From contig CATYEA010000046.1 in assembly GCA_958405355.1 (NCBI GenBank), positions 1 to 10,793 on the forward strand: DNA of 10,793 nt, in the 5' to 3' direction. A program made the translations under genes and the position numbers. Origin of the DNA: an uncultured Lachnospiraceae bacterium. GTDB lineage: Bacteria > Bacillota > Clostridia > Lachnospirales > Lachnospiraceae. The notes beneath the pieces were generated by a model. That model worked only from the letters and a program-made list of their open reading frames with translations. It was not told the origin of the DNA and ran no database searches. This document shows, piece after piece, positions 1-5,522 of the stretch (its first letter is position 1; every line of letters begins with the position of its first letter).

Positions 1-1
1 T

Positions 2-27
2 GACACAGCGACTTTTTTTCGCCTGTC
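2..27. terminator. Possible hairpin terminator beyond scpB
   Basis: The arms at 2-10 and 20-27 pair over about 8 bp with one bulged base and a T-rich loop. A second short inverted repeat, C-T6-CAC-A6-G, lies at 34-50. On the plus strand the first hairpin is followed by a T-rich stretch (31-40), so it could end a plus-strand gene lying left of the window. For minus-strand scpB transcripts, any T-tract after the hairpin would fall outside the window. The 76 bases beyond scpB hold no gene. Weak evidence. Confidence 0.3.
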
Positions 28-76
28 AGGTTTCTTTTTTCACAAAAAAGCACATGCTTAATAAAAAGTATTTACA

Positions 77-652
77 TCAGGAATCCTCTTCGATTCCCAG
101 TTCGACTTCTTCCTCTGCCTCCATCTTAAACTCTTCCACTTTTTCCGGGTCAGGCACAGGTAAATCCTGAGCGGATCGCACACCAAAAGTTCGTAAGAAT
201 TCCTCCGTCGTTCCAAAAAGGATTGGCTTTCCCGGCGCATCCAGCCGTCCGGCTTCACAGACCAGATTATACTCCACAAGACGGTTGATGGCATGGTCTG
301 AATTGACACCCCGGATTTTCTCAATCTCTGCCCGGGTCACCGGCTGCTTATAGGCAATGATCGAAAGGGTTTCCAGAGCCACATCGGTCAATGTATGCTT
401 TTTAGGCCGATGGGTCATCTTGATCAGATAATCATACATGGACGGCTTTGTACACATCTGAAAAGAATCTTCCAATTCAATGATCTGCACTCCCCTGTCC
501 TCCTCGTCGTAGCGAGTCATCATATTCCGAACGAGCTTTCTGGCCTCTTCCGTATCAATTTCCAATACCTGGGCAATATCTGCCGCCGGAATCGCTTCTC
601 CCATGGCGAAAAGCAAAGCTTCCACGGCAGCCTCCATGGCTTTTATCTCCAT
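77..652 (-). CDS. scpB: Segregation and condensation protein B (ScpB)
   Basis: ScpB is the dimeric winged-helix (kite) subunit of the SMC-ScpA-ScpB condensin that compacts and segregates the chromosome. The 191-residue product is typical in length. The first winged helix lies around residues 5-80 and the second around 88-160, with family-type stretches LTDVALETLSIIAYKQPVTR and IRGVNSDHAINRLVEYNLV. The tail is acidic (EEEVELGIEEDS), as is common in this family. I chose the ATG at 650-652 because AAGGAG lies 10 nt upstream, inside the last codons of scpA. A TTG start 7 codons earlier (to 673) is open but would sit on top of that Shine-Dalgarno. Only 7 nt separate the scpA stop from this start, so the two are almost certainly translated from one mRNA. 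Identity is very secure; the start is likely. Confidence 0.96.
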   Translation of the reverse strand: MEIKAMEAAVEALLFAMGEAIPAADIAQVLEIDTEEARKLVRNMMTRYDEEDRGVQIIELEDSFQMCTKPSMYDYLIKMTHRPKKHTLTDVALETLSIIAYKQPVTRAEIEKIRGVNSDHAINRLVEYNLVCEAGRLDAPGKPILFGTTEEFLRTFGVRSAQDLPVPDPEKVEEFKMEAEEEVELGIEEDS

Positions 653-659
653 ATATAAA

Positions 660-1442
660 TTACGCTCCTTCAAAACTTATTTCTTCCGGTACAGCTCCCT
701 GACCGGTCATCTCAATCTCAATATCACCGAAAATCTCATTTTGGGAAATCTGAATGACACCGCCCTTCATCAGTTCCAGAATGGCAAGAAAAGAAACAAT
801 GATGTAATTCCTGCTCTGTCCCCTGGATAAAAGTTCCCGAAAACTGAATTTCTGGCATTTGGCTCCATAATCCAAAATAAACTCAATCCGGTCGGCCAGA
901 CTGACTTCTTCCTGCTCAATACGGCCATACCGGCTCCGGATCGGATCCATCTTGTCCTCCTGACGTTTTAAGACATCCTGAAAAATCTTATGAAGCTTTT
1001 GAAAATCCATATCCCCTACAAGGGCATCCAGATCCACCGGCGGCTCCTCATAGACCATATCTTTCGGCAAGGTCCGGCCTTTATACATGGTCTTTCCTGC
1101 ATCCAACTGACGATCTTTCAGTTCCATAGCCATATATTTAAACATTTTATGCTCCAAAAGACGTTCCACCAGTTCTTCTCTCGGGTCCTCTGCGATTTCC
1201 TCTGTCTTTGGCTCCGCCGGAAGCAGCATTTTTGATTTGATCCGTAAAAGCGTTGCCGCCATCACAAGGAACTCACTCATAACTTCCATATCCTGAGCCT
1301 GCATCTGCCGAATATATTCCAGATACTGGTCTGTAATCAGGGAAATCGGAATATCATATATATCAATTTTATTAATATCAATCAGGTGCAATAATAAATC
1401 CAAAGGCCCTTCAAACACCTGAAGCTTTACCGCAAGCGCCAT
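660..1442 (-). CDS. scpA: Segregation and condensation protein A (ScpA)
   Basis: ScpA is the kleisin that bridges the SMC ATPase heads and binds ScpB. The 260-residue product begins with the diagnostic kleisin N-terminal stretch (FEGPLDLLLHLI, residues 10-21, then NKIDIYDIPISLITDQYLEYI). It has a charged, variable middle (about residues 90-170) and ends in a winged-helix domain (SFLAILELMKGGVIQISQNEIFGDIEI) that contacts the SMC head. An AGGAGG Shine-Dalgarno stands 4 nt before the ATG and overlaps the stop of the upstream membrane-protein gene (8 nt between the two genes), so this is the middle gene of a three-gene operon. Length and motifs are normal and nothing is missing. Confidence 0.97.
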   Translation of the reverse strand: MALAVKLQVFEGPLDLLLHLIDINKIDIYDIPISLITDQYLEYIRQMQAQDMEVMSEFLVMAATLLRIKSKMLLPAEPKTEEIAEDPREELVERLLEHKMFKYMAMELKDRQLDAGKTMYKGRTLPKDMVYEEPPVDLDALVGDMDFQKLHKIFQDVLKRQEDKMDPIRSRYGRIEQEEVSLADRIEFILDYGAKCQKFSFRELLSRGQSRNYIIVSFLAILELMKGGVIQISQNEIFGDIEIEMTGQGAVPEEISFEGA

Positions 1443-1450
1443 AACCCCTC

Positions 1451-2068
1451 CTATATAAAGCCCAAAAGAGCATCCAGACGACTCATTCCCTGAACAGCCA
1501 GTGACGAAACAATGTTGAAAACAATGCAGATAATAAGCAAGCCTTTGATCAAAGCATCATTTTTCATCAGAGGAATCAGCTTTGATGGGGCAATGGCAAT
1601 AATTATGAGAAAGATATCTGAAGAAATCATCGGAAACAGATTGACGATCAGCAGAACCATTACCGCATAAATGAAATACCAGCTCAATTGGATAAAAAAC
1701 ACCATCAACTGCCCTTTCGAATCGATTCCCAAAGTCATCGGAAGATAGGGAAGGACCAGATGATAGAAAGCATAACCAGCCATGAGCATCACGCCCAATG
1801 TCAAAAAGCCTGTCAAACCGATAGCCACATTCGTATCCTTTTCCTTCAGGCGATAAGGATAAGGCCGGCTGCATCCGGCATTACATGTCAAAAAAAGAAT
1901 ACAGCCCACCGGATCGATATATTGATATAATTTAAAAATCCGATGCCGGTCAGCTGCCTGACAATGCCGCCCGGTCAGCACATAGACAATGGATTTCGGC
2001 AATTCGTGCAGCATCATCGCCAGAGCCGATGCCAGAAGAATTGCTCCAATTTCAATGATATATTCCAT
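1451..2068 (-). CDS. Degenerate site-2-protease (M50)-like membrane protein
   Basis: This is a hydrophobic protein of about 205 residues with five or six predicted membrane segments. Its layout follows the small M50B site-2 proteases of the YwhC type. An ALAMMLHELPK segment (H21, E22, K25) stands where those enzymes have HExxH. YIDPVG (50-55) matches their HIDPIG, CSRPYPYR (66-73) their AKPVPV, and NLFPMISSD (143-151) their NLLPxxxxDG. The second zinc histidine is replaced by lysine, while the glutamate and the distal aspartate remain. From knowledge of the family, such a protein is unlikely to bind zinc normally and may be a pseudoprotease; its function is unknown. I chose the ATG at 2066-2068 because AAGGAA precedes it. 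An in-frame ATG at 2084-2086 would add MKELNY but has no Shine-Dalgarno and nearly coincides with the predicted transcript start. It leads the scpA-scpB operon. Confidence 0.8.
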   Translation of the reverse strand: MEYIIEIGAILLASALAMMLHELPKSIVYVLTGRHCQAADRHRIFKLYQYIDPVGCILFLTCNAGCSRPYPYRLKEKDTNVAIGLTGFLTLGVMLMAGYAFYHLVLPYLPMTLGIDSKGQLMVFFIQLSWYFIYAVMVLLIVNLFPMISSDIFLIIIAIAPSKLIPLMKNDALIKGLLIICIVFNIVSSLAVQGMSRLDALLGFI

Positions 2069-2101
2069 ATAATTCAATTCCTTCATTTATAAACTCATTT
2101 C

Positions 2102-2130
2102 ATTGTACCTATTTTCCTTTTATAATGCAA
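2102..2130 (-). promoter_or_regulatory. Predicted promoter of the M50-like/scpA/scpB operon
   Basis: On the minus strand a TTGCAT -35 box (2125-2130) is followed after exactly 17 bp by a TACAAT -10 box (2102-2107, 5/6 to consensus). Transcription would start near 2095, leaving a leader of about 27 nt before the preferred start at 2068. The -35 box is weak (3/6). Confidence 0.5.
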
Positions 2131-2159
2131 GCTTTTATTTTGACATTCAAAAAGCGTTG
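2128..2159. repeat. Inverted repeat around the aroF -35 box
   Basis: CAAGCTTTT (2128-2136) and AAAAGCGTTG (2150-2159) are complementary apart from one bulged G. They flank the TTGACA of the aroF promoter and touch the -35 box of the divergent promoter. This placement suits an operator for a repressor acting on one or both genes, but AT-rich sequence makes chance a fair alternative. Confidence 0.3.
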
Positions 2160-2168
2160 TATTATAAT
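2140..2168 (+). promoter_or_regulatory. Perfect-consensus sigma-A promoter for aroF
   Basis: TTGACA (2140-2145), a 17-bp spacer and TATAAT (2163-2168) match the housekeeping consensus at all 12 positions. Transcription should start near 2175, giving a leader of about 35 nt to the ATG at 2210, with AAGGAG at 2196-2201. The leader is too short for a T-box or attenuator. If the gene is regulated by transcription, an operator is the more likely means. Confidence 0.85.
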
Positions 2169-2209
2169 AAAATATCAGAAACATTCTTACCATACAAGGA
2201 GAACATAAA

Positions 2210-3244
2210 ATGAGTTTTGAATTCAAAAAGAAATTGCCAGTTCCAAAGGAAATTAAAGAGCTTTATCCGGTAAGCCCTTCTTTGGCCGCTAAAAAGAAAG
2301 AACTGGATCAGCAGATTATCGATGTTATTACCGGAAAATCCGATAAATTTCTGGCCATTATCGGGCCATGTTCCGCAGACAACGAAGAATCTGTCTGTGA
2401 ATATATTGAGCGTCTTGTGAAAGTTCAGGAAAAAATTAAAGACAAAGTGATCATCATCCCAAGAATCTACACAAACAAGCCACGTACCACCGGTGAAGGT
2501 TACAAAGGCATGCTTCACCAGCCGGATCCGGAAAAAGCTCCGGACCTGCTTCACGGTATTATTGCTATTCGTAAGATGCATATGCATGCTTTAGAGACCT
2601 ACGGTATGCCGATTGCCGACGAAATGCTCTACCCGGAAAATTACTGGTATCTTGCAGACATTCTTTCCTATGTAGCCATTGGCGCCCGCTCTGTGGAAGA
2701 TCAGCAGCATCGCCTTGTCACCAGTGGGTTTGACGTACCAGCCGGTATGAAAAATCCGACCAGCGGTGATTTCTCTGTCATGCTGAATTCTGTTGTCGCT
2801 GCTCAGGCGGCCCACAACTTTATTTACCGTGGATGGGATGTAAATACAGCAGGTAACCCTTATGCCCATACGATTCTGCGCGGTTCAACCAATAAATACG
2901 GTCGTTCCCGTCCGAATTATCACTACGAAGATTTAATGAAGCTTTACGATATGTATGGTGAAAGAAATCTGAAATTCCCGGCGACCATCGTGGATGCCAA
3001 TCATGCCAACTCGGACAAACAGTTTAAAGAACAGATCCGTATCGTCAAGGAAGTGCTCCACAGCCGTTCCCTTTCCGATGATATTCGAAATCTTGTCAAA
3101 GGTGTCATGATCGAAAGCTACCTCGTAGAAGGCAATCAGAAAATCGGCTGTCAGCCTCATGTCTACGGTCAGTCCATCACCGACCCTTGCCTTGGCTGGG
3201 AAGATTCCGAAAATCTTTTATACGAAATTGCAGAGAGATGCTGA
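2210..3244 (+). CDS. aroF: 3-deoxy-7-phosphoheptulonate synthase (DAHP synthase, class I AroFGH type)
   Basis: The enzyme condenses phosphoenolpyruvate with erythrose 4-phosphate, the first step of the shikimate pathway to Phe, Tyr and Trp. The 344-residue length fits the E. coli AroF/G/H family (about 350). Family motifs appear in order: IIGPCSA (C54, metal ligand), NKPRTT (89-94, PEP binding), GARSVEDQQHR (158-168), KNPTSGD (181-187), ILRGS (222-226), DANHANS (H265, metal), IESYLVEGNQ (E302, metal) and SITDPCLGWED (D325, metal). All catalytic ligands are present. The segment before LADILSYVAIGAR reads YPENYWY where the E. coli enzymes have a TPQY sequence; that region is linked to allosteric control there, so the feedback specificity (Phe, Tyr or none) cannot be assigned, and F versus G in the symbol is arbitrary. 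The gene is monocistronic, on the opposite strand to every neighbour, with its own promoter and terminator. Confidence 0.95.
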   Translation: MSFEFKKKLPVPKEIKELYPVSPSLAAKKKELDQQIIDVITGKSDKFLAIIGPCSADNEESVCEYIERLVKVQEKIKDKVIIIPRIYTNKPRTTGEGYKGMLHQPDPEKAPDLLHGIIAIRKMHMHALETYGMPIADEMLYPENYWYLADILSYVAIGARSVEDQQHRLVTSGFDVPAGMKNPTSGDFSVMLNSVVAAQAAHNFIYRGWDVNTAGNPYAHTILRGSTNKYGRSRPNYHYEDLMKLYDMYGERNLKFPATIVDANHANSDKQFKEQIRIVKEVLHSRSLSDDIRNLVKGVMIESYLVEGNQKIGCQPHVYGQSITDPCLGWEDSENLLYEIAERC

Positions 3245-3245
3245 T

Positions 3246-3298
3246 AAAAAAATCACCCCGAAAGCCACCAATTGACTTTCGGGGTTCGTTATATTTTT
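3246..3298. terminator. Bidirectional rho-independent terminator between aroF and xerD
   Basis: A perfect 10-bp stem (ACCCCGAAAG at 3255-3264 with CTTTCGGGGT at 3276-3285) encloses an 11-nt loop. Seven A at 3246-3252 give a U-tract for minus-strand transcripts arriving from xerD. The T-rich run at 3286-3298 serves plus-strand transcripts from aroF. It starts 2 nt after the aroF stop and reaches the xerD stop. Confidence 0.9.
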
Positions 3299-4181
3299 AT
3301 GCCCTTGGATGGGTTTTAGAATACACTTCTTTAATCCGACGACTGTTCATCCGGGCGTAAATCTGGGTCGTGGATATATCGGAATGTCCGAGCATCTCCT
3401 GTACCGAACGCAGGTCTGCGCCGTTAGCTACCAGATGGGCCGCAAAGGAGTGACGCAGAGTATGCGGTGTAATATCCGTCTGTATACCCGCATTTTTCGC
3501 ATATTTCTTCAATAATTTCCAGACTCCCTGACGGCTCATCGGCGTGCCGTTGCAGTTCGTGAAAAGGATATCCTCCGCCGCATTATCGACCATGGCTGGC
3601 CGGGCTTCCCGGATATAGACCTTCAAAACATTTTTGGCTGTATTTCCAAAAGGAATGATACGTTCCCGGCTCATATCCTGACAATGAATATATGCCGCAC
3701 CAAGATTCACATCCGATAATTTCAGGGAAATAAGTTCGCTGACACGGATTCCCGTCGCATAAAGCAACTCGAGCATCGCCCGGTCACGGATTCCTTTATT
3801 CGTCTTCATCGACGGCTGCTCCAGAAGCTGGTCCACTTCTTTCATCGTCAAAATCTCCGGCATCTTCTTCTCGATCTTCGGCGCTTTAAGCTGTCCTGTC
3901 GGATCTGCAAGAATATAGCCTTCTCTCTGAAGATATCCAAAATAGGCCTTCAATGTGGCAATATTCCGCGAAATCGTTGACGGTGCAAACTGCTCTTTCT
4001 CCATATGAATCATATAAGAATTCAAATTTGTCGGATTGATCTTTAAAACATCCGAAACACCCTGAGACTCCATAAATTTATGAAATTTTACCAAATCTCT
4101 TCGATAAGAGACTACCGTGTTTGCAGAGGACTTCTTTACATCCGTCAAGTAAGTCACAAATTGCTCAATCATTTCGTGCAT
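3297..4181 (-). CDS. xerD: XerD-type site-specific tyrosine recombinase
   Basis: XerC/XerD recombinases resolve chromosome dimers at dif during division. This 294-residue protein has the usual SAM-like core-binding domain (about 1-88) and the catalytic domain (about 108-290). Catalytic residues visible are R146 (ATGIRVSEL), H240 and R243 (TPHTLRHSFAAHL), H266 (LGHSDISTTQIY) and the nucleophile Y275. The HPRA C-terminus is typical of XerD. The beta-hairpin that usually reads GKGxKER, and carries the catalytic lysine, here reads CQDMSRER (167-174). There is no lysine between residues 155 and 182, so activity or lysine usage may be unusual. The ATG at 4179-4181 is preceded by a GAGGGTGG ribosome binding site. 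It lies downstream of spoIIM without a strong terminator between them, and also has a promoter of its own. A dedicated element integrase is less likely given the C-terminus and the housekeeping context. Confidence 0.9.
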   Translation of the reverse strand: MHEMIEQFVTYLTDVKKSSANTVVSYRRDLVKFHKFMESQGVSDVLKINPTNLNSYMIHMEKEQFAPSTISRNIATLKAYFGYLQREGYILADPTGQLKAPKIEKKMPEILTMKEVDQLLEQPSMKTNKGIRDRAMLELLYATGIRVSELISLKLSDVNLGAAYIHCQDMSRERIIPFGNTAKNVLKVYIREARPAMVDNAAEDILFTNCNGTPMSRQGVWKLLKKYAKNAGIQTDITPHTLRHSFAAHLVANGADLRSVQEMLGHSDISTTQIYARMNSRRIKEVYSKTHPRA

Positions 4182-4214
4182 TTCGCCACCCTCATTTGTG
4201 TAATAACTATTCTC

Positions 4215-4243
4215 ATTATAATCACAATTGTTCAGAAAATCAA
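4215..4243 (-). promoter_or_regulatory. Predicted sigma-A promoter for xerD
   Basis: On the minus strand TTGATT (4238-4243) is followed after 17 bp by a perfect TATAAT (4215-4220). The expected start near 4207 gives a leader of about 26 nt to xerD. The rest of the 161-bp spoIIM-xerD gap (4182-4342) is very AT-rich and holds only weak palindromes, for example around 4246-4276. No gene is visible there. Confidence 0.65.
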
Positions 4244-4342
4244 ATAGAATTTTTACGAAAATATTACGTAAATTCTTATTTTTGTAACAAAATACAAGAT
4301 ACGGTTTATTAACAAATTATTCGCCCAATATATTGATTTTTA

Positions 4343-4867
4343 TTAAAAAAAATTTTTTAGGACGATTTTTAAAATCCAGGGATTTATATAACTCTCCACA
4401 CCACAACCTATTAAAATTATAGCAAAAATTACCACTGAGCGCCTAAAACTGGCCGGATAGGCCCTGTCCATTTGGGATGAGACTTCTCTCAATACTGTAC
4501 CAAGAAGCGGAATATAAATCAAATATTGCGGACATAAATAGGCCAGCATACACAAAATTCCACGAAAACCATAACGAAAGCTGAGCAGTGATAACGTGTA
4601 GCCAAAAGACAGGCTCATGAGAAAAACCACCGGATACAAAACATAATAATTGTCCGTCAGACGTATACAAGCCATCAGAACAATCATGATACCAACCCGA
4701 TAAAAACATATCCGGATAAACAGTCCCAAGGAAGGTTCCAGTTGATTCTGAATCAATCGATGATACTGTTCCACCTGTTCTGTCAGGGCTGTCCCCCAAA
4801 ATCCCATAGTCACATTTAAAAGCAGAGTCCCCATGACAACACCAAGCAAAATCAAGAGTACCCACAT
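4343..4867 (-). CDS. spoIIM: Stage II sporulation protein M (SpoIIM)
   Basis: SpoIIM is the membrane anchor of the SpoIID-SpoIIM-SpoIIP peptidoglycan-remodelling complex that drives engulfment of the forespore. The 174-residue product has about five membrane segments (near 3-22, 50-70, 75-96, 103-125 and 144-161). It carries the family's late GxxxESYINP signature (154-163) and a CPQYLIYIPLL segment (112-122). The ATG at 4865-4867 is the only in-frame ATG/GTG/TTG before a stop, but it lacks a Shine-Dalgarno. The open frame upstream encodes a basic stretch ending RDRYKTK, as expected of the cytoplasmic N-terminus in this family, so the real start may be a non-standard codon slightly upstream (see findings). 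The order Nudix-spoIIM-xerD resembles the B. subtilis locus. A sigma-E-like promoter precedes it. Family assignment is good; the 5' end is uncertain. Confidence 0.85.
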   Translation of the reverse strand: MWVLLILLGVVMGTLLLNVTMGFWGTALTEQVEQYHRLIQNQLEPSLGLFIRICFYRVGIMIVLMACIRLTDNYYVLYPVVFLMSLSFGYTLSLLSFRYGFRGILCMLAYLCPQYLIYIPLLGTVLREVSSQMDRAYPASFRRSVVIFAIILIGCGVESYINPWILKIVLKNFF

Positions 4868-4902
4868 TTTTGTTTTATATCTGTCTCTATAAATAAAATC
4901 AT

Positions 4903-4945
4903 CCCCCGACCTGTTCTATAGGTCATTATATGAACAGATCAGGGG
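4903..4945 (-). terminator. Rho-independent terminator after the Nudix gene
   Basis: Fourteen-base arms (4903-4916 and 4932-4945) pair fully in minus-strand RNA with two G-U wobbles around a 15-nt loop. In plus-strand RNA the same two positions would be C-A mismatches, so the hairpin is built for minus-strand transcripts. It is followed by AUGAUUUUAUUUAU, a moderate U-tract. It separates proC-Nudix from spoIIM. Confidence 0.75.
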
Positions 4946-4954
4946 ACATATGTC
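4925..4954 (-). promoter_or_regulatory. Candidate sigma-E promoter for spoIIM, inside the terminator
   Basis: The minus strand reads GACATATG (4947-4954), a 14-bp spacer and CATATAAT (4925-4932). The Bacillus sigma-E consensus as I recall it is about TCATATT-N14-CATACAAT, so the -10 agrees at 7/8 and the -35 core CATAT matches, with the right spacing. spoIIM is a sigma-E gene in B. subtilis. A start near 4917 would lie at the end of the terminator loop, so the RNA would carry only one hairpin arm. The embedded TATAAT could instead be a sigma-A -10, but no good sigma-A -35 sits 17 bp upstream. Confidence 0.5.
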
Positions 4955-4961
4955 TTAAGAA

Positions 4962-5498
4962 TTATTTGCAATATTTATGATAATAGGTCATCAGGCCACA
5001 GATAGTCTTGCTGTCCTGAATCTTTCCATCATAGATCATCTGAATCAGCTCTTCCACCGGATAAGTGAAGACATCCAAAAACTCATCTTCATCCAGATGC
5101 TGTTTCGTTGGCTTTAAATCCGATGCCACATAAATGGAAATTTTTTCATCACAGAAAGCCACTGTTGTAAAAATATCTATCAGATGTTCCATTTTTCCAG
5201 CCATATAGCCGGTTTCTTCTTCCAGCTCCCGGCGGGCACAGACTTCCGGCGGTTCCTCCCTGAAATTTAATGCTCCAGCCGGCAATTCCAGCGTCATCCG
5301 CTCCAATGGGTTCCGATACTGACGGACCATAAAGAGCCGTCCGTCATCCCGCACGGCTACTACGGCCGCGGCTCCTTTATGAGAAATCAAATCCCAATCC
5401 ACCTCGTGGCCATTTGGCATCTGCATTGTATCTTTATAAAAATCCACGATAACACCGTGATGCATTAATTCTCTCCGAATCCGTTTACATTCTTCCAT
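4962..5498 (-). CDS. nudF: Nudix hydrolase, ADP-ribose pyrophosphatase-like
   Basis: Nudix enzymes of this group cleave ADP-ribose or related nucleoside diphosphates. The 178-residue protein has the usual N-terminal strand region (VIVDFYKDTMQMPNGHEVDWDLISHKGAAAVVAV), then RQYRNPLERMTLELPAG and a Nudix box (75-98) ending RELEEETGY, with the metal-binding glutamates present. Two features are atypical. The box has one residue more than GX5EX7REUXEEXGU between its first glycine and REL. The SPG-type motif that usually follows in ADP-ribose pyrophosphatases reads TTVAF (111-115). Substrate is therefore uncertain and nudF is assigned by resemblance and by its place before spoIIM. The start ATG follows GGCGG by 8 nt and lies 24 nt after the proC stop, so both are likely on one transcript, which ends at the hairpin at 4903-4945. 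Confidence 0.85.
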   Translation of the reverse strand: MEECKRIRRELMHHGVIVDFYKDTMQMPNGHEVDWDLISHKGAAAVVAVRDDGRLFMVRQYRNPLERMTLELPAGALNFREEPPEVCARRELEEETGYMAGKMEHLIDIFTTVAFCDEKISIYVASDLKPTKQHLDEDEFLDVFTYPVEELIQMIYDGKIQDSKTICGLMTYYHKYCK

Positions 5499-5522
5499 AT
5501 ATTTTGCCGCCTTTCCATCTTT

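Noticed and set aside
34..50. Inverted repeat C-T6-CAC-A6-G as a stand-alone terminator of scpB
   Set aside because: The stem is almost purely A-T with no GC-rich core and no following T-tract on the minus strand, so it is unlikely to terminate by itself.
1557..1874. A 105-codon minus-strand frame inside the M50-like gene
   Set aside because: It is an alternative frame of a gene whose own frame carries coherent membrane segments and M50 landmarks; nothing suggests a real overlapping gene.
4246..4276. Imperfect AT-rich palindrome upstream of xerD, considered as a dif-like recombination site or operator
   Set aside because: It shows no recognisable XerC/XerD half-sites with a 6-bp centre, and palindromes of this quality are expected by chance in such AT-rich sequence.
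4121..4312. A 63-codon plus-strand frame running from the xerD 5' end into the AT-rich gap
   Set aside because: No ribosome binding site, no domain, and it overlaps the xerD promoter and N-terminus on the opposite strand.
4443..4865. A 140-codon frame overlapping most of spoIIM in a different frame
   Set aside because: Its translation has no recognisable domain and it lies over the clearly SpoIIM-like frame with the ESYINP signature; it is a shadow frame.
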